Below are positions 57,901 through 64,000 of a stretch of DNA of 64,000 nucleotides, one piece after another. A program made the translations under genes and the position numbers. Each line of letters begins with the position of its first letter. Position 1 is the stretch's first letter. Origin of the DNA: Saccharina japonica (lineage: Eukaryota > Sar > Phaeophyceae > Laminariales > Laminariaceae); contig MEHQ01000169.1 of the NCBI GenBank assembly GCA_008828725.1, forward strand, positions 609,312 through 673,311, read 5' to 3'. Under the pieces are notes generated by a model. The model was not told the origin of the DNA. It saw only the letters and a list, made by a program, of their open reading frames with translations, and did not search any database.

Positions 57901-58809
57901 CGCTGCACAGCGCACATTATACCTGCCAAACACCAGCTGATAAACATACCTTACAGCACCACCGTACCGCAGACATTATCCGCGTACATACATACGGTAC
58001 GATACGTACGCAAACGTACCCCCCCATTTAGAGCCGGTAACCCCCACTGCCCCGGAAAAATACAGCGCCATCAAGTCGTACCTGTATGGCGAAGAGCACT
58101 GAGGAGAAGACGGGTCCAGCCCCTTCCCTGTCGACGTCAGAGATCTAGACCCACCACCAAGCTCATCAAAATCATTCACGTTGTTCCCCTTGCCCCCCCC
58201 TCCCAGTCTCCCCACCGTCATCACCTCCAAGCCGTTCTGCGACCGAGTTCTTATTCTCCTAGCCGCCGAGGAAATCTTCCGGACGATCTTCGCGCCCTTG
58301 CTCTTGCCCTTGCGGCACTTTTCTTTCTTGCTTTTCTTCCCTTTCGACTTTGATGCTCCACTTTCGCCTCCACCGCCGCCGCCGCCGCCTCCTCCTTCTC
58401 CTACTCCTTCACCTCCAGGTGTTTCTTGCTCGCCAACCTCCTCCCCTTCCTCCTCCTCCCCCCCCCCACCATCGCCACCCCCTTCGCCGCTGCTGCCGCT
58501 GCTGCCGCTGCTGCCACTGCTCGTACTGCTGTGGTCGCTCCCGCCACTTCCAGCGCTCCCCGGGCTGGGCACACCATCCCCACCGCCGTCGGCATCGTCC
58601 AACAACTCGTCGGCAGCCCCCGACACCGCTACGCTCAGTTCTTCGCGAGGGCTCTCGGTATTGCTGGCGATGTGAAGGGGAGGGGGGGACGGGTCCCCGG
58701 GGGCAACAATGCCTCCTGAGTCTACTGCTAACAAGCCGTCCATACTGCCGCCTCGAGTCCTGTTGCGTATCCGATTTTTCAAGCTCATGATGGGGGACGA
58801 CGGTCTCAT
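36877..58809 (-). CDS. Large SEC14-like (CRAL-TRIO) domain protein, 19 exons
   Basis: This is a predicted lipid-binding/transfer protein of about 1471 residues. Exons: 58809-58082, 56570-56072, 55150-54975, 54579-54343, 51605-51350, 50976-50878, 50205-49997, 49527-49356, 48976-48488, 47764-47704, 45884-45766, 45059-44983, 43902-43437 (acceptor possibly 43794), 41781-41693, 40748-40605, 39319-39145, 38675-38529, 37496-37320, 36972-36877. All phases agree, ending in TAG. Residues 1-530 are disordered: Gly/Ser, acidic and KKxKK stretches, and repeated SVSPR/SPRR motifs. Residues 535-1015 form an unassigned region with YGDWLRLYAR, LGDVVFLTDDRDYVW and MEFVLPPDVE. A hydrophobic segment lies near 1165-1187. 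The C-terminus (about 1226-1440) is a SEC14 domain: KAWARWEATLQWR, KHCFHMEDKGGRLTYYERPG, ITIIIDLAG, IMILNAPSFFNSVFAMVKP, LPAHYGGTSE. The exon 2, 5 and 13 acceptors are the weakest choices. It could be two genes, but the unbroken phase through every junction argues for one. Confidence 0.75.
37320..40748 (-). CDS. SEC14 gene exons 15-18: CRAL-TRIO lipid-binding domain
   Basis: Exons 40748-40605, 39319-39145, 38675-38529 and 37496-37320 join in phase. They contain the N-terminal helical part (FLLAENMDEAKAWARWEATL), the domain entry (HMEDKGGRLTYYERPG), the core strand ITIIIDLAGVKFRDL, the helix with SVGMMSRHYPQRSF, the strand and gate region IMILNAPSFFNSVFAMVKPL, and the end LPAHYGGTSE. These correspond to the VYPERM-LNAP-FxxxWxxVKPFL-LPxxYGG landmarks of SEC14 proteins. 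Ligand specificity cannot be read from this. Confidence 0.88.
38735..39000. repeat. Degenerate 18-21-base minisatellite in intron 16
   Basis: Repeats of GTTGGGTTGATCGTAGTC with many variants run between exons 17 and 16. On the minus strand they form a Thr/Asn/Pro-rich open frame continuous with both exons, so a long minus-strand ORF here is exon plus intron read-through. Confidence 0.65.
39460..39555 (-). repeat. Dispersed repeat family R2, copy 1
   Basis: An A-rich run, then CATCAGCTGAGAGAGATAGA, a TTTCGTCGAAGCTTATC block and TTTGCAAGCTGTGTGTG, ending near a TTCGATTGCGCG block. It matches 49115-49187 and half of the hairpin at 61961-62090. Confidence 0.55.
39903..40026 (-). mobile_element. 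MITE family M1, copy 1
   Basis: The ends CGGGAACCATAGTAAATAGG and TTTACGATGGTCTCCCGTA form an imperfect inverted repeat. Inside is TACCGTAGGCCC, the mark of this family (here in reverse). It lies in intron 15 of the SEC14 gene. The family is about 115-145 bases long with no ORF. Confidence 0.65.
40881..41194. repeat. 157-bp tandem duplication
   Basis: Two nearly identical units (40884-40 and 41041 onward, period 157) each contain ACAGCGTAGCTTGCTGGCCA and end GGCAAGGGTGTTACTA. They differ by about one base (GCATGG versus GCAGGG), so the duplication is recent. It is in intron 14 of the SEC14 gene. Confidence 0.9.
43437..43902 (-). CDS. SEC14 gene exon 13: Gly/Ala-rich linker and membrane segment
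   Basis: It encodes PDGTAYPHQRLAAAAAALEG, a Gly-rich acidic stretch and then GFWAMVAVGSAVAAAVVALK, about 20 hydrophobic residues, ending NSSPPREK before donor GTGAGG at 43436. The hydrophobic run sits just before the lipid-binding domain, so it may tether that domain to a membrane. The acceptor could be at 43903 (CTAAG, after a pyrimidine tract) or at 43795 (CGGAG); both keep the frame. Confidence 0.6.
44212..44327 (-). mobile_element. MITE family M1, copy 2 (diverged)
   Basis: Starts TTACGGGGGATAATAGTAAA and ends CACCCCCTGTAATA, with CTAGTATTAACTAGTATT repeats near the right end. It is more diverged than the other copies. It is in intron 12 of the SEC14 gene. Confidence 0.5.
44630..44773 (+). 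mobile_element. MITE family M1, copy 3
   Basis: The ends ACGGGGGACCATAGTAAATA and TATTTACTATGCCCCCCCGT are inverted repeats. The interior has GGACCTACGGTACACACAAA and AACAATATTTGGTCC. A second, truncated, inverted copy (44774-44835) abuts it directly, so the two share the central CCCCGTAATATTACGGGG palindrome. Confidence 0.75.
44774..44835 (-). mobile_element. MITE family M1, truncated copy abutting copy 3
   Basis: It begins TTACGGGGGGGCATAGTAAA and GGACCAAATATTGTTAC, matching the right half of copy 3 in reverse, and stops after AGGAAAACATATACC. Confidence 0.65.
44905..45021 (-). repeat. Tandem duplication of the 3' edge of SEC14 exon 12
   Basis: The phrase CACCTCAA-AAGCTT-TTCC followed by CTTGCTACC-TAACC occurs at about 44913-44953 and again at 44981-45022. 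The second copy is the end of exon 12 with its GTGAGT donor. The first carries a degenerate version (GTGAAG). The intron therefore holds a decoy copy of the exon edge. Confidence 0.6.
46441..46622. repeat. CAGCAACAG/CAGTAACAG microsatellite
   Basis: Imperfect CAG, CAA and TAA triplets run for about 180 bases in intron 10 of the SEC14 gene, without coding support. Confidence 0.7.
47425..47529 (-). repeat. Dispersed repeat family R1, diverged copy
   Basis: GTTACTCATGTTGTTGCACG, then TAGTCATATGACATAGACC and GATGCCGGGACG match R1 in reverse with many changes, and G-rich runs lie on both sides. A still more diverged piece lies at about 44345-44420. Confidence 0.5.
47530..47702. repeat. 14-15-base minisatellite (GGTTATCTCTYGC)
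   Basis: About eleven units of GGTTATCTCTTGC or GGTTATCTCTCGC end exactly at the exon 10 donor (GTAACC, 47703). A weaker array of the same type occupies 47190-47400. It is intronic. Confidence 0.8.
48078..48440. repeat. Telomere-like CCCTAACCC/CCCCAGTAAC array
   Basis: Degenerate hexamers of the CCCTAA, CCCAGTAA and CCCTCGTAA types cover about 360 bases in intron 9 of the SEC14 gene. The Asn/Pro/Arg-rich open frames here are repeat artefacts. It could be an interstitial telomeric relic or an unrelated satellite. Confidence 0.7.
49115..49187 (-). repeat. Dispersed repeat family R2, copy 2
   Basis: ACAGCTGTGAGATCGAGGAT, then TTTCGTCGAAACTCGTATTT and TAGCTGAGTGTGATACTTCG. It follows an A-rich run, like the other copies, and lies in intron 8 of the SEC14 gene. 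Confidence 0.55.
49612..49700. mobile_element. MITE family M2 with TTAA ends, copy 1
   Basis: Begins TTAACCCATTCAGAACTG and ends CAGTTCCTAAGGGGTTAA. The interior has TTTGTCCCCAAAT. The outer TTAA on both sides fits the target-site duplication of piggyBac elements, with CCC/GGG termini inside it. 89 bases, no ORF, in intron 7 of the SEC14 gene. Confidence 0.6.
49997..54579 (-). CDS. SEC14 gene exons 4-7: unassigned, probably folded middle domain
   Basis: Exons 54579-54343, 51605-51350, 50976-50878 and 50205-49997 encode about residues 468-734. Two phrases resemble one another: LKYGDWLRLYAR and VVRLGDVVFLTDDRDYVWRDN. They alternate with GGYVGSMDNMPK, PGFMECHFKAVDPENKK and EIAVSFTPVKSAAHIEPD. 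The alternation of short hydrophobic strands with GD turns suggests a beta-rich fold, perhaps a beta-trefoil (MIR-like). That is inference from pattern only. Confidence 0.5.
51035..51215. repeat. 15-base minisatellite (ATCATCTACAGATA)
   Basis: About eleven units of CTACAGATARATCAT run in intron 5 of the SEC14 gene, nearly perfect in the centre. Related AGATCATCTA clusters occur at 38230-38280 and 46165-46215. Confidence 0.85.
51675..51870. repeat. GATAA pentanucleotide microsatellite
   Basis: (GATAA)n with GATGA and GATAG variants covers about 195 bases in intron 4 of the SEC14 gene. The Leu/Ile/Tyr/Ser-rich minus-strand open frames across it are artefacts. Confidence 0.85.
52040..52175 (+). 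mobile_element. Copia LTR-like remnant
   Basis: CACGCAGCTTGAAATAAAG, TTGAGTATCAACCACTCAAT and AGCTGACGCATTTGTAATGA match the right part of the LTR region at 11190-11265. No internal element follows, so it is a fragment or solo LTR. Confidence 0.45.
52613..53219 (+). mobile_element. Ty3/Gypsy reverse transcriptase fragment (plus copy)
   Basis: Fragments of a Gypsy polyprotein entry are seen: LREFPDVFSSTSKTDFG, ITVPPDSPPVT, then in a shifted frame an SPYSSPMVAIPKKDGG segment and TINYKKLNAIS. These are the start of the reverse transcriptase domain. It ends at an inverted junction at about 53220. Frameshifts near 53035-53060 break it. Confidence 0.7.
53223..53412 (-). mobile_element. Ty3/Gypsy reverse transcriptase fragment (minus copy)
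   Basis: On the minus strand it reads YRMNPILAKIDQYLAAGVIR, then SPYSSPMVRPVPKKDGG and TVNYKKRNAIR, homologous to the plus copy's 3' end. The two meet tail to tail around CTCCCTCGGAGTCTGTCCGA. They differ at many positions, so they are two family members or an old duplication. Confidence 0.7.
53968..54064. mobile_element. MITE family M2 with TTAA ends, copy 2 (foldback)
   Basis: Near-perfect inverted repeats of about 39 bases run from TTAACCCTTATAGAACTGG to a GTCCCGTTTTGGGGACAAA block, and back to TTAA. The loop is about 20 bases. Related sequences without clear ends occur at about 46315-46365, 47034-47085, 59360-59430 and 60370-60475. Confidence 0.75.
54115..54330. repeat. 108-bp tandem duplication beside SEC14 exon 4
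   Basis: GATGACCTTAAAGGATTATA at 54115 and GATGACCTTGAAGGATTATA at 54223 open two similar units, each with GAGGCGGTACGGT and GGGCATAGGACC. The second ends about 15 bases before the exon 4 donor. Confidence 0.85.
55273..55489 (+). repeat. Dispersed repeat family R1, copy D
   Basis: It opens GTCATCCATATGCAAGTCCG, then CTCACAAGCGGTTCTTAGTA, GGCGCTTCGCGCTTGG, TCTGCCTGGTGGGTGAAAAC and CATGCATGAAAATGAAGTAC before a C-rich run. It lies in intron 2 of the SEC14 gene. Confidence 0.75.
56580..56680. repeat. G-rich low-complexity tract just upstream of SEC14 exon 2
   Basis: GGGGAGG-type runs over about 100 bases lie immediately 5' (in gene direction) of the exon 2 acceptor. On the minus strand this is a C-rich polypyrimidine tract, which can serve the splice acceptor at 56571. 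Confidence 0.6.
56919..57044 (+). mobile_element. MITE family M1, copy 4
   Basis: The ends TACGGGGGACCATAGTAAA and TTTTACTATGGTCCCCCGTA are near-perfect inverted repeats. The interior has GGACCTACGGTACACACAAA. It lies in intron 1 of the SEC14 gene. Confidence 0.75.
58082..58809 (-). CDS. SEC14 gene exon 1: start and disordered basic/acidic N-terminus
   Basis: The first ATG gives MRPSSPIMSLKNR; a second Met seven codons later is also possible. About 243 residues follow with little order: Ser/Gly tracts (SGSSGSSGSSGE), an acidic run (EEEEGEEVGE), a Lys-rich block (SKGKKSKKEKCRKGKSKG) and a final SSPQCSSPY. Donor AG|GTACGA at 58081. No signal peptide is seen, so the N-terminus is probably cytosolic. 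Confidence 0.7.
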
Positions 58810-60237
58810 TCGTTGCTGCCCTTTTTGAGCCGAGGAACTTTTCGGACAGTACAGGGCATTGCATGGGTAAGGAGGCGTGGGAGGGGAGGGGGGGGGGGGG
58901 GGGGGGTAGGTTTAGTGAGGAAAGGGTATGGAGAGCTGCAGCTTTTTCTGAAGCGAGGCACTTCTCTCGATCAGTATCATACGGGGCACTGCATATGGGT
59001 ACGGAAGGGTGGGATAGAAGGGGGGGTGGAGGGGGGCTTTGGTTTCAGTGGAGAAGCGGGTGTGGAGAGCTGAAGCTCTTTCTTAACTGAACTTCTCTAA
59101 CAGTCCAGGACATTGCATGGGTAAGGAGGGGAGGGAAGGGGGAGGGTAGGGAAGGAGGAGGGTAGGGGGGGGGATAGGGGTGTGGAGGGTGTTCCGATAC
59201 GCGTTACGGCATTACGGAAGGGGGGGAAGAACCGCCCGGAGTTTGCCGCAAAAGGGCGGATCGTCATGTGGGACAACAAAAACAACGGACACTACTATCA
59301 AGGGTAGGAGTAAGGCTAACACATAAGGTTAGAAGGTAAGGGCAAGGGGTAAGCTTGACCCTCTTAGTGGTGCACTGCACATGTACCTAAAGCAGACTGT
59401 TTCGTCCCCACAAATGGACTGCACTCCTAACAGGGCTATGAGGGGGGTGTGACAAGGTTTTCATCGCTACGGTCAACGTGCTAGCTCGGGAGCTCTGCGC
59501 TCGAAACCAGTCGAGACCAGACCAGACTTGAGAAAACTCCGGGATACCGCGACATAGCGATGGCGCTAGCGCTAACGATAAACCGATTTCGGTCAATGTT
59601 GCAAAATCAAGCTGAACCGGCGATTGTTAACGTCAGAGTGAATAAGGAGAAGAAGATGGAGGCGAAGGCGAACAAGGCAAAGAATAACGACAAGAAAGGT
59701 AAAGGCCACCAAAGGTAAATACGGAGAAAGTAAAAAGGTGGACGGGTAAAAAAAACGTAGAGGGCGTGGCGGGAGAACGATTTGAGGTTTCATAACCCAG
59801 TCGCGTTTGGGGGGACAATGCACGTATTGCTGCTGTAGAGTGGGATAATGTCTGCAGTGGTAGACAGCAGTAGACAGACTACACCGGTAAGGGTTAAGGA
59901 TGGACAACAGAGGCGAATGAATGGAGGTGTAGATGGAGAAGGCGGAGGCAAGTGCAGAAGCAAGCTTGAAACGAAGGATAAAAAGACGAAACAAAAACGT
60001 CAGTATCAGAAGGTGAAGACGGTGAAGAAGGAAAACGAGATGAAGATAAAAGGTCAATACCTACTGCAGTTAGTTGTTTAGTTGTATATACCAGGTATTA
60101 ATAGAAGGTGGAGAAGGATGCTAACATGGTGGAGGGTGAAAGGTTAGCGGGCGCCGCGGAAAAATTGCTCAAGGTACGAAAAACGAACAAGATGCGGGTT
60201 AAGGTTAAGAAGGTGAAGCCAAAACTCAGGCCGATTC

Positions 60238-60351
60238 TTACGGGGGACCATAGTAAATAGGACCTACGGCACAAACACAAAAACTATATATTTCCCTATG
60301 TTTACTAACAACATTTGGTCCTATTTGCTATACATATGGTCCCACGTAATA
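60238..60351 (+). mobile_element. MITE family M1, copy 5
   Basis: TTACGGGGGACCATAGTAAA and TTTGCTATACATATGGTCCC with ACGTAA at the end form the inverted termini. The interior has GGACCTACGGCACAAACAC and AACAACATTTGGTCC. No ORF. Confidence 0.7.
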
Positions 60352-61960
60352 GACCTTCTAATGCTGCACTGTAATTCCAAGATAAATCGAATTCTGACTC
60401 TAATTTCAAGCAACATGTATCCCCACAAGAGGGAGTGCAGCCCCAATGGCGAATTCTAGTGGGAGCGTGGGAAGGTTAACGTGGCGAAAAAGGGGGGCAT
60501 TGGAATGGCCCACTCACAATCGTGCGCCACTGTTGGGAACCACCTGATAGAAACTTGCGATTGAGGAGATGAGGGTTACCGTGGAGACTACGGAGCGTGA
60601 GGTGAGGCTATATACCGTGAGAGGGCTGAGTGCGACAAAAGGTGGAGGTGTCGAAGGCTTTATATAGGTGCGGGCGAAAACGGGAGGAGGTGAACATATG
60701 AAAACGGATGAACATATTTTCTTGGAATTGCGATTCTAGAACTGCAGGCACTAATACTCGCAACGCTCAAACCTACTCCTGCTGCTGCTGTAGTATCACA
60801 TCGGTGCAAGGCGATGAAGGTAACCGCGAAGATCACGTACGGTGAGGGGTACCATGAGGGTTAGACGAAGATGAAGGTTGGTGAAGGTTGATCAAGGTCA
60901 GGTTCAGGCGAACAGGGAAAAGGTGAAAACATGAAGGAAAAAAAAAGAAGAAAAAAAAAGGAAGTAATTTCGTGAAAAAGGGACAAGGTGCATAAAAAAA
61001 GTGGAAGGGGCAAAATAAGGTGAGAGGGAGAGGGTCAGGGCGAGGAAAGACTACGTAAGGTGGCGGAAACAGCGAAGAAGGACTTACAGTAAGGTCAATG
61101 GAAAAAGGCAGCGTAGGTGAAGGTGAAGCCTTGACGCCATGGAAGTGATGGTATTGATAGTGTGTGTCATGCTGTCAGTCGGGTCTCCGTTGGTGCAAGG
61201 TGCTGCCACGCTTATGTACACAGGGCCCGTCACACGATCGACCTCCGAGGAGCAGTAGCAGAACATTACTGCTGTACCAGAAGCGCTGTACCATAAATAG
61301 AGCCAAACAAATAGATTCTGGAACATGATACGAGAGGTGCCTATATATATATAATAACCCGGGCGGTCTGAATTCATGAATTTCTAACTTCTGAATCGAA
61401 CAAGTTGCGAATTCCCTAAAAGCAAGGGGCATCACACACCAGACCATACACCGCTGCCGCTGCAGCAAATCGCATCGCGTCCATTCGCATGTCGCAGCGT
61501 TTCGTAAATACATACCTGGTATCATATTATACGATATCGGTTTCGTTTAGCTAGGCCCCTTTTCCTTGGCCCTTTACCAGACCCTTGGCTCTAATCTCTT
61601 ATATATTATATGTATATGTGTCCTCTTTCCTTGTAAAACGAAATCCTCATTCGGACTGACAGGGCAGAGAACCCCACCTCACCCCACCCTTCCTAACTGC
61701 TACGTCAAGATTTAAAAAAAAATGCCTAATAAACGCCTTTGGCGTTTATCGCGCCTGTAAATATATGAACATGTCCTGGAATCACAAGGTTCTACTAGGT
61801 TAAGCAGTGAGCTATTCGCTACAGCAGCACGCCAAAGCACTTTACCAAATGATAAGCCGAAGCTGTTGGTAGGGAGTATTTTGCTCGATTTTTTGCTCGA
61901 AACATTCGAAAAACATCTGAGTTTTTTTCTGCCTAAATTACCGTAGGAGTCGTAGTATAT

Positions 61961-62090
61961 ATTAAAAAAATAAAAAAACAACAGCTGTGAGCTCGAGGAT
62001 TTCATATATGTATTCAATTCCACTCAGCTAGCAAAGATGAGCTTCGACGAAATCCTCGAGCTCACAGCTGTTGTTTTTTTATTTATTAAT
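61961..62090. repeat. Long hairpin of repeat family R2
   Basis: Left arm 61961-62003 and right arm 62049-62090 are inverted repeats of about 42 bases. They share GAAATCCTCGAGCTCACAGC and a TGTTGTTTTTTTATT block. The 45-base loop contains CAGCTAGCAAAGATGAGCTT. Single-arm copies lie at 39460-39555 and 49115-49187. Confidence 0.75.
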
Positions 62091-64000
62091 TTTTAATATA
62101 CCAGGTATTATAATTATATCGCGTACGTACTCTGTGGCCGACTAACGTCGAAGGGTGTATTTACGGGCGATCGGTTGCATATATCTACACTACTGCTGTA
62201 GGTTTAAACACGAGTGTTACTATTAATATACCAGAGGGTAAAAAACTACACCTAATTGCGAGTAGTACCCAGGTCTGTCGTAAAATGTAAAAACAAAAAT
62301 AGAGCTTTCTCGTTCCGCGGCGACTCTGTCTGTTTCGCTGTTTGCTCCAAGTTTTGCTTGACCTGCCACCAGCTGACTTGCTGGTAAATTATCTTCCAGT
62401 AAGCATATACCGCTGCACATGTTTATACGAATTCGTTGCGAACAAATCGTACCAGGTACTCGTACTTGAATATCGCTCGAATACTCGGCTCTCGGCTATG
62501 ACTTGAACCAAATATGGTCTATCCACAGGTTTTGACAAAGCTGCGGCAGCGTGGGTTGATACTTCGGACATTGGTCGCGCCTGTGTTCCGTGTTCGCAGC
62601 AGTCCGCCTGTCCGCCGTTCGAGCAGTCCATTAAAGAGTCAAAACAAAAAATCGAATAAAACCTCAAGCGCTTCCTCCGCACTTGTGAGTCTTGATTTTG
62701 AGTACAGGTACTGCTGTCCCATACTGCTGTACCAGAGGGTATTAATTATACTGCTACAAGTACTGCTGTACCAGGTTTTAGACACATAGGTCTAATGTAT
62801 TCATAGAAAAATACCAAGCATAGTAGTACACACCAGGTATACAACAGTAGTAGTCGTCGTTGCAGTAGCTGCTGTTGTTGTGGTTGTCATTGCTGCTGTC
62901 TTTCTCGCGTTAGTAATATACTGGTACCAGGTACATATTATGCATACTCACGGCCACGAAGAGTCAACGCGGGTTCGGCGTCCTGGAGCATTTTGGGCCC
63001 GTTCTGTTGTTCGTTCGGCGTGGCACCGGGGGATGCGTAGCACTGCCACGATGGCCGAATAGGGCCGCTTCGCGCCGGGCCGGGTATGTGTAACTACGCA
63101 ACTACATGGTACTGCTTACGTTGCACAGCAGCCATGACGCGCGGTTACCCACCCTAACACCTGCTAGTGAAAAATACTCAATATATCAATATATACCCTG
63201 CCCATACCCAATACGCTGTTGAAGGTGTTCAATACGTGGCCTGTTCAACAAGCCCGTAGCGAGGTAGATTATTTGACGTTTTACAAAACGACGAAAAATC
63301 GCGACGGCCATGATGCGGCCTTAAATATATAAATTAATACATACAAACATCATACTCGTACTGGTACACACCTTGTAATAACACGTGTGATAAGTGATAA
63401 TGTATTATTAATAGACAACACACCTCTCCGACGAATATCCAAGCCGATTTCCTCGACAACGCGGACACCAGTAGTATTAATGTTGTACTCGTACTCAGAG
63501 AGATAAAGACGTCTATGGAAATATCTCGACTGCAAGTAGTATACATATTTATACGTATGGTTATATGCTGTTTCCAAAGCCACCATTTTTGTTGTGTGTA
63601 CCGACCGCATGCTTTCGAGACAACGGTATTACGTACAACATAGTCGGTTTCGAAATTCGTACCAAGGGGCACGTCGTGTTGATTGCAGTATACCTGGTAC
63701 GGTACTATTGCTGGCTATTGGCACGTGGCGCGCTTCCCGACACCCGTTCTTTCGTTCTACCGGCTACTCAAAAGAACCAGGCAGAGAAGGTGTTGATTGT
63801 TGTTTCGCTTGGATAAGTGTCACCTCGCGGATGTACCGGCCTGGGATTTTCCGGCCACGGTTTCCCCCGCGGGTCGAGGGCACTAACAATAGAAATGTAT
63901 ATAGCAATACTCGAGGGGGTTTAAATAAAATAGAGATAAGAGAGATGACTCTTACCTCGTACATATGATGTGACACTCGCAAGGGATTAGGCTATGCTCC

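Larger units (their letters stand above)
58810..64000. other. Right flank without a recognisable gene
   Basis: The SEC14 gene promoter should lie just above 58809, but no core element is clear. From 58880 to 59190 there are G-rich runs. From 59600 to 61080 the sequence is purine-rich with AAGGTGAAGG-type phrases. An open minus-strand frame at 61084-61377 with a GTAAGT at its end could be an exon, but has no partner. Beyond 61560 I see only repeats and A/T-rich sequence. Confidence 0.4.

Noticed and set aside
61084..61525. Minus-strand frame with SSEVDRVTGPVYISVAAPC and a GTAAGT donor
   Set aside because: It may be an exon, but I found no upstream start, partner exon or family, so no gene is called.

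Overview
The window is nuclear DNA of an intron-rich eukaryote. The best guess is a stramenopile alga, probably a brown alga such as Ectocarpus. That is an inference from gene structure (many short exons with GTGAG/GTAAG donors in roughly 0.2-5 kb introns), repeat content and protein style; no species-diagnostic marker was found. Nothing bacterial (operons, CRISPR, Shine-Dalgarno sites) is present.

Two protein-coding genes could be rebuilt exon by exon with matching splice phases, both on the minus strand. (1) Positions 31016 to 19894 hold a 14-exon gene for mitochondrial methylmalonate-semialdehyde dehydrogenase (ALDH6 family). It gives 561 residues with a transit peptide and the catalytic Asn and Cys. 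(2) Positions 58809 to 36877 hold a 19-exon, ~22-kb gene for a protein of about 1471 residues. It has a long disordered Ser-Pro-Arg, Gly and acidic N-terminal half, a middle region I cannot assign, one predicted membrane segment and a C-terminal SEC14-like (CRAL-TRIO) lipid-binding domain.

The left third (1-19.8 kb) is mostly repeats and decayed elements. It holds a Gln-rich modular ORF (4117-5265, minus) between inverted copies of a dispersed repeat, a (CCCTA)n tract, and a frameshifted Ty1/Copia retrotransposon (about 6.7-11.2 kb). It also holds a coiled-coil-like hypothetical ORF (12126-12758) and a nested set of short inverted-repeat elements (15.96-16.97 kb).

The space between the two genes (31.0-36.9 kb) holds a tRNA-like sequence and a degenerate ~162-bp tandem array. 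The large introns of the SEC14 gene contain MITE families (one with TTAA ends as in piggyBac), minisatellites, a tail-to-tail pair of Ty3/Gypsy reverse transcriptase fragments, and local duplications that copy exon edges. Beyond 58.8 kb I see only repeats and purine-rich sequence. The two genes show no functional link to each other.

No clearly new defence or mobile system stands out. The most interesting leads are the architecture of the large SEC14 protein, the bracketed Gln-rich element, the over-represented CTATTAATAG palindrome, and the MITE families defined here only by internal comparison.
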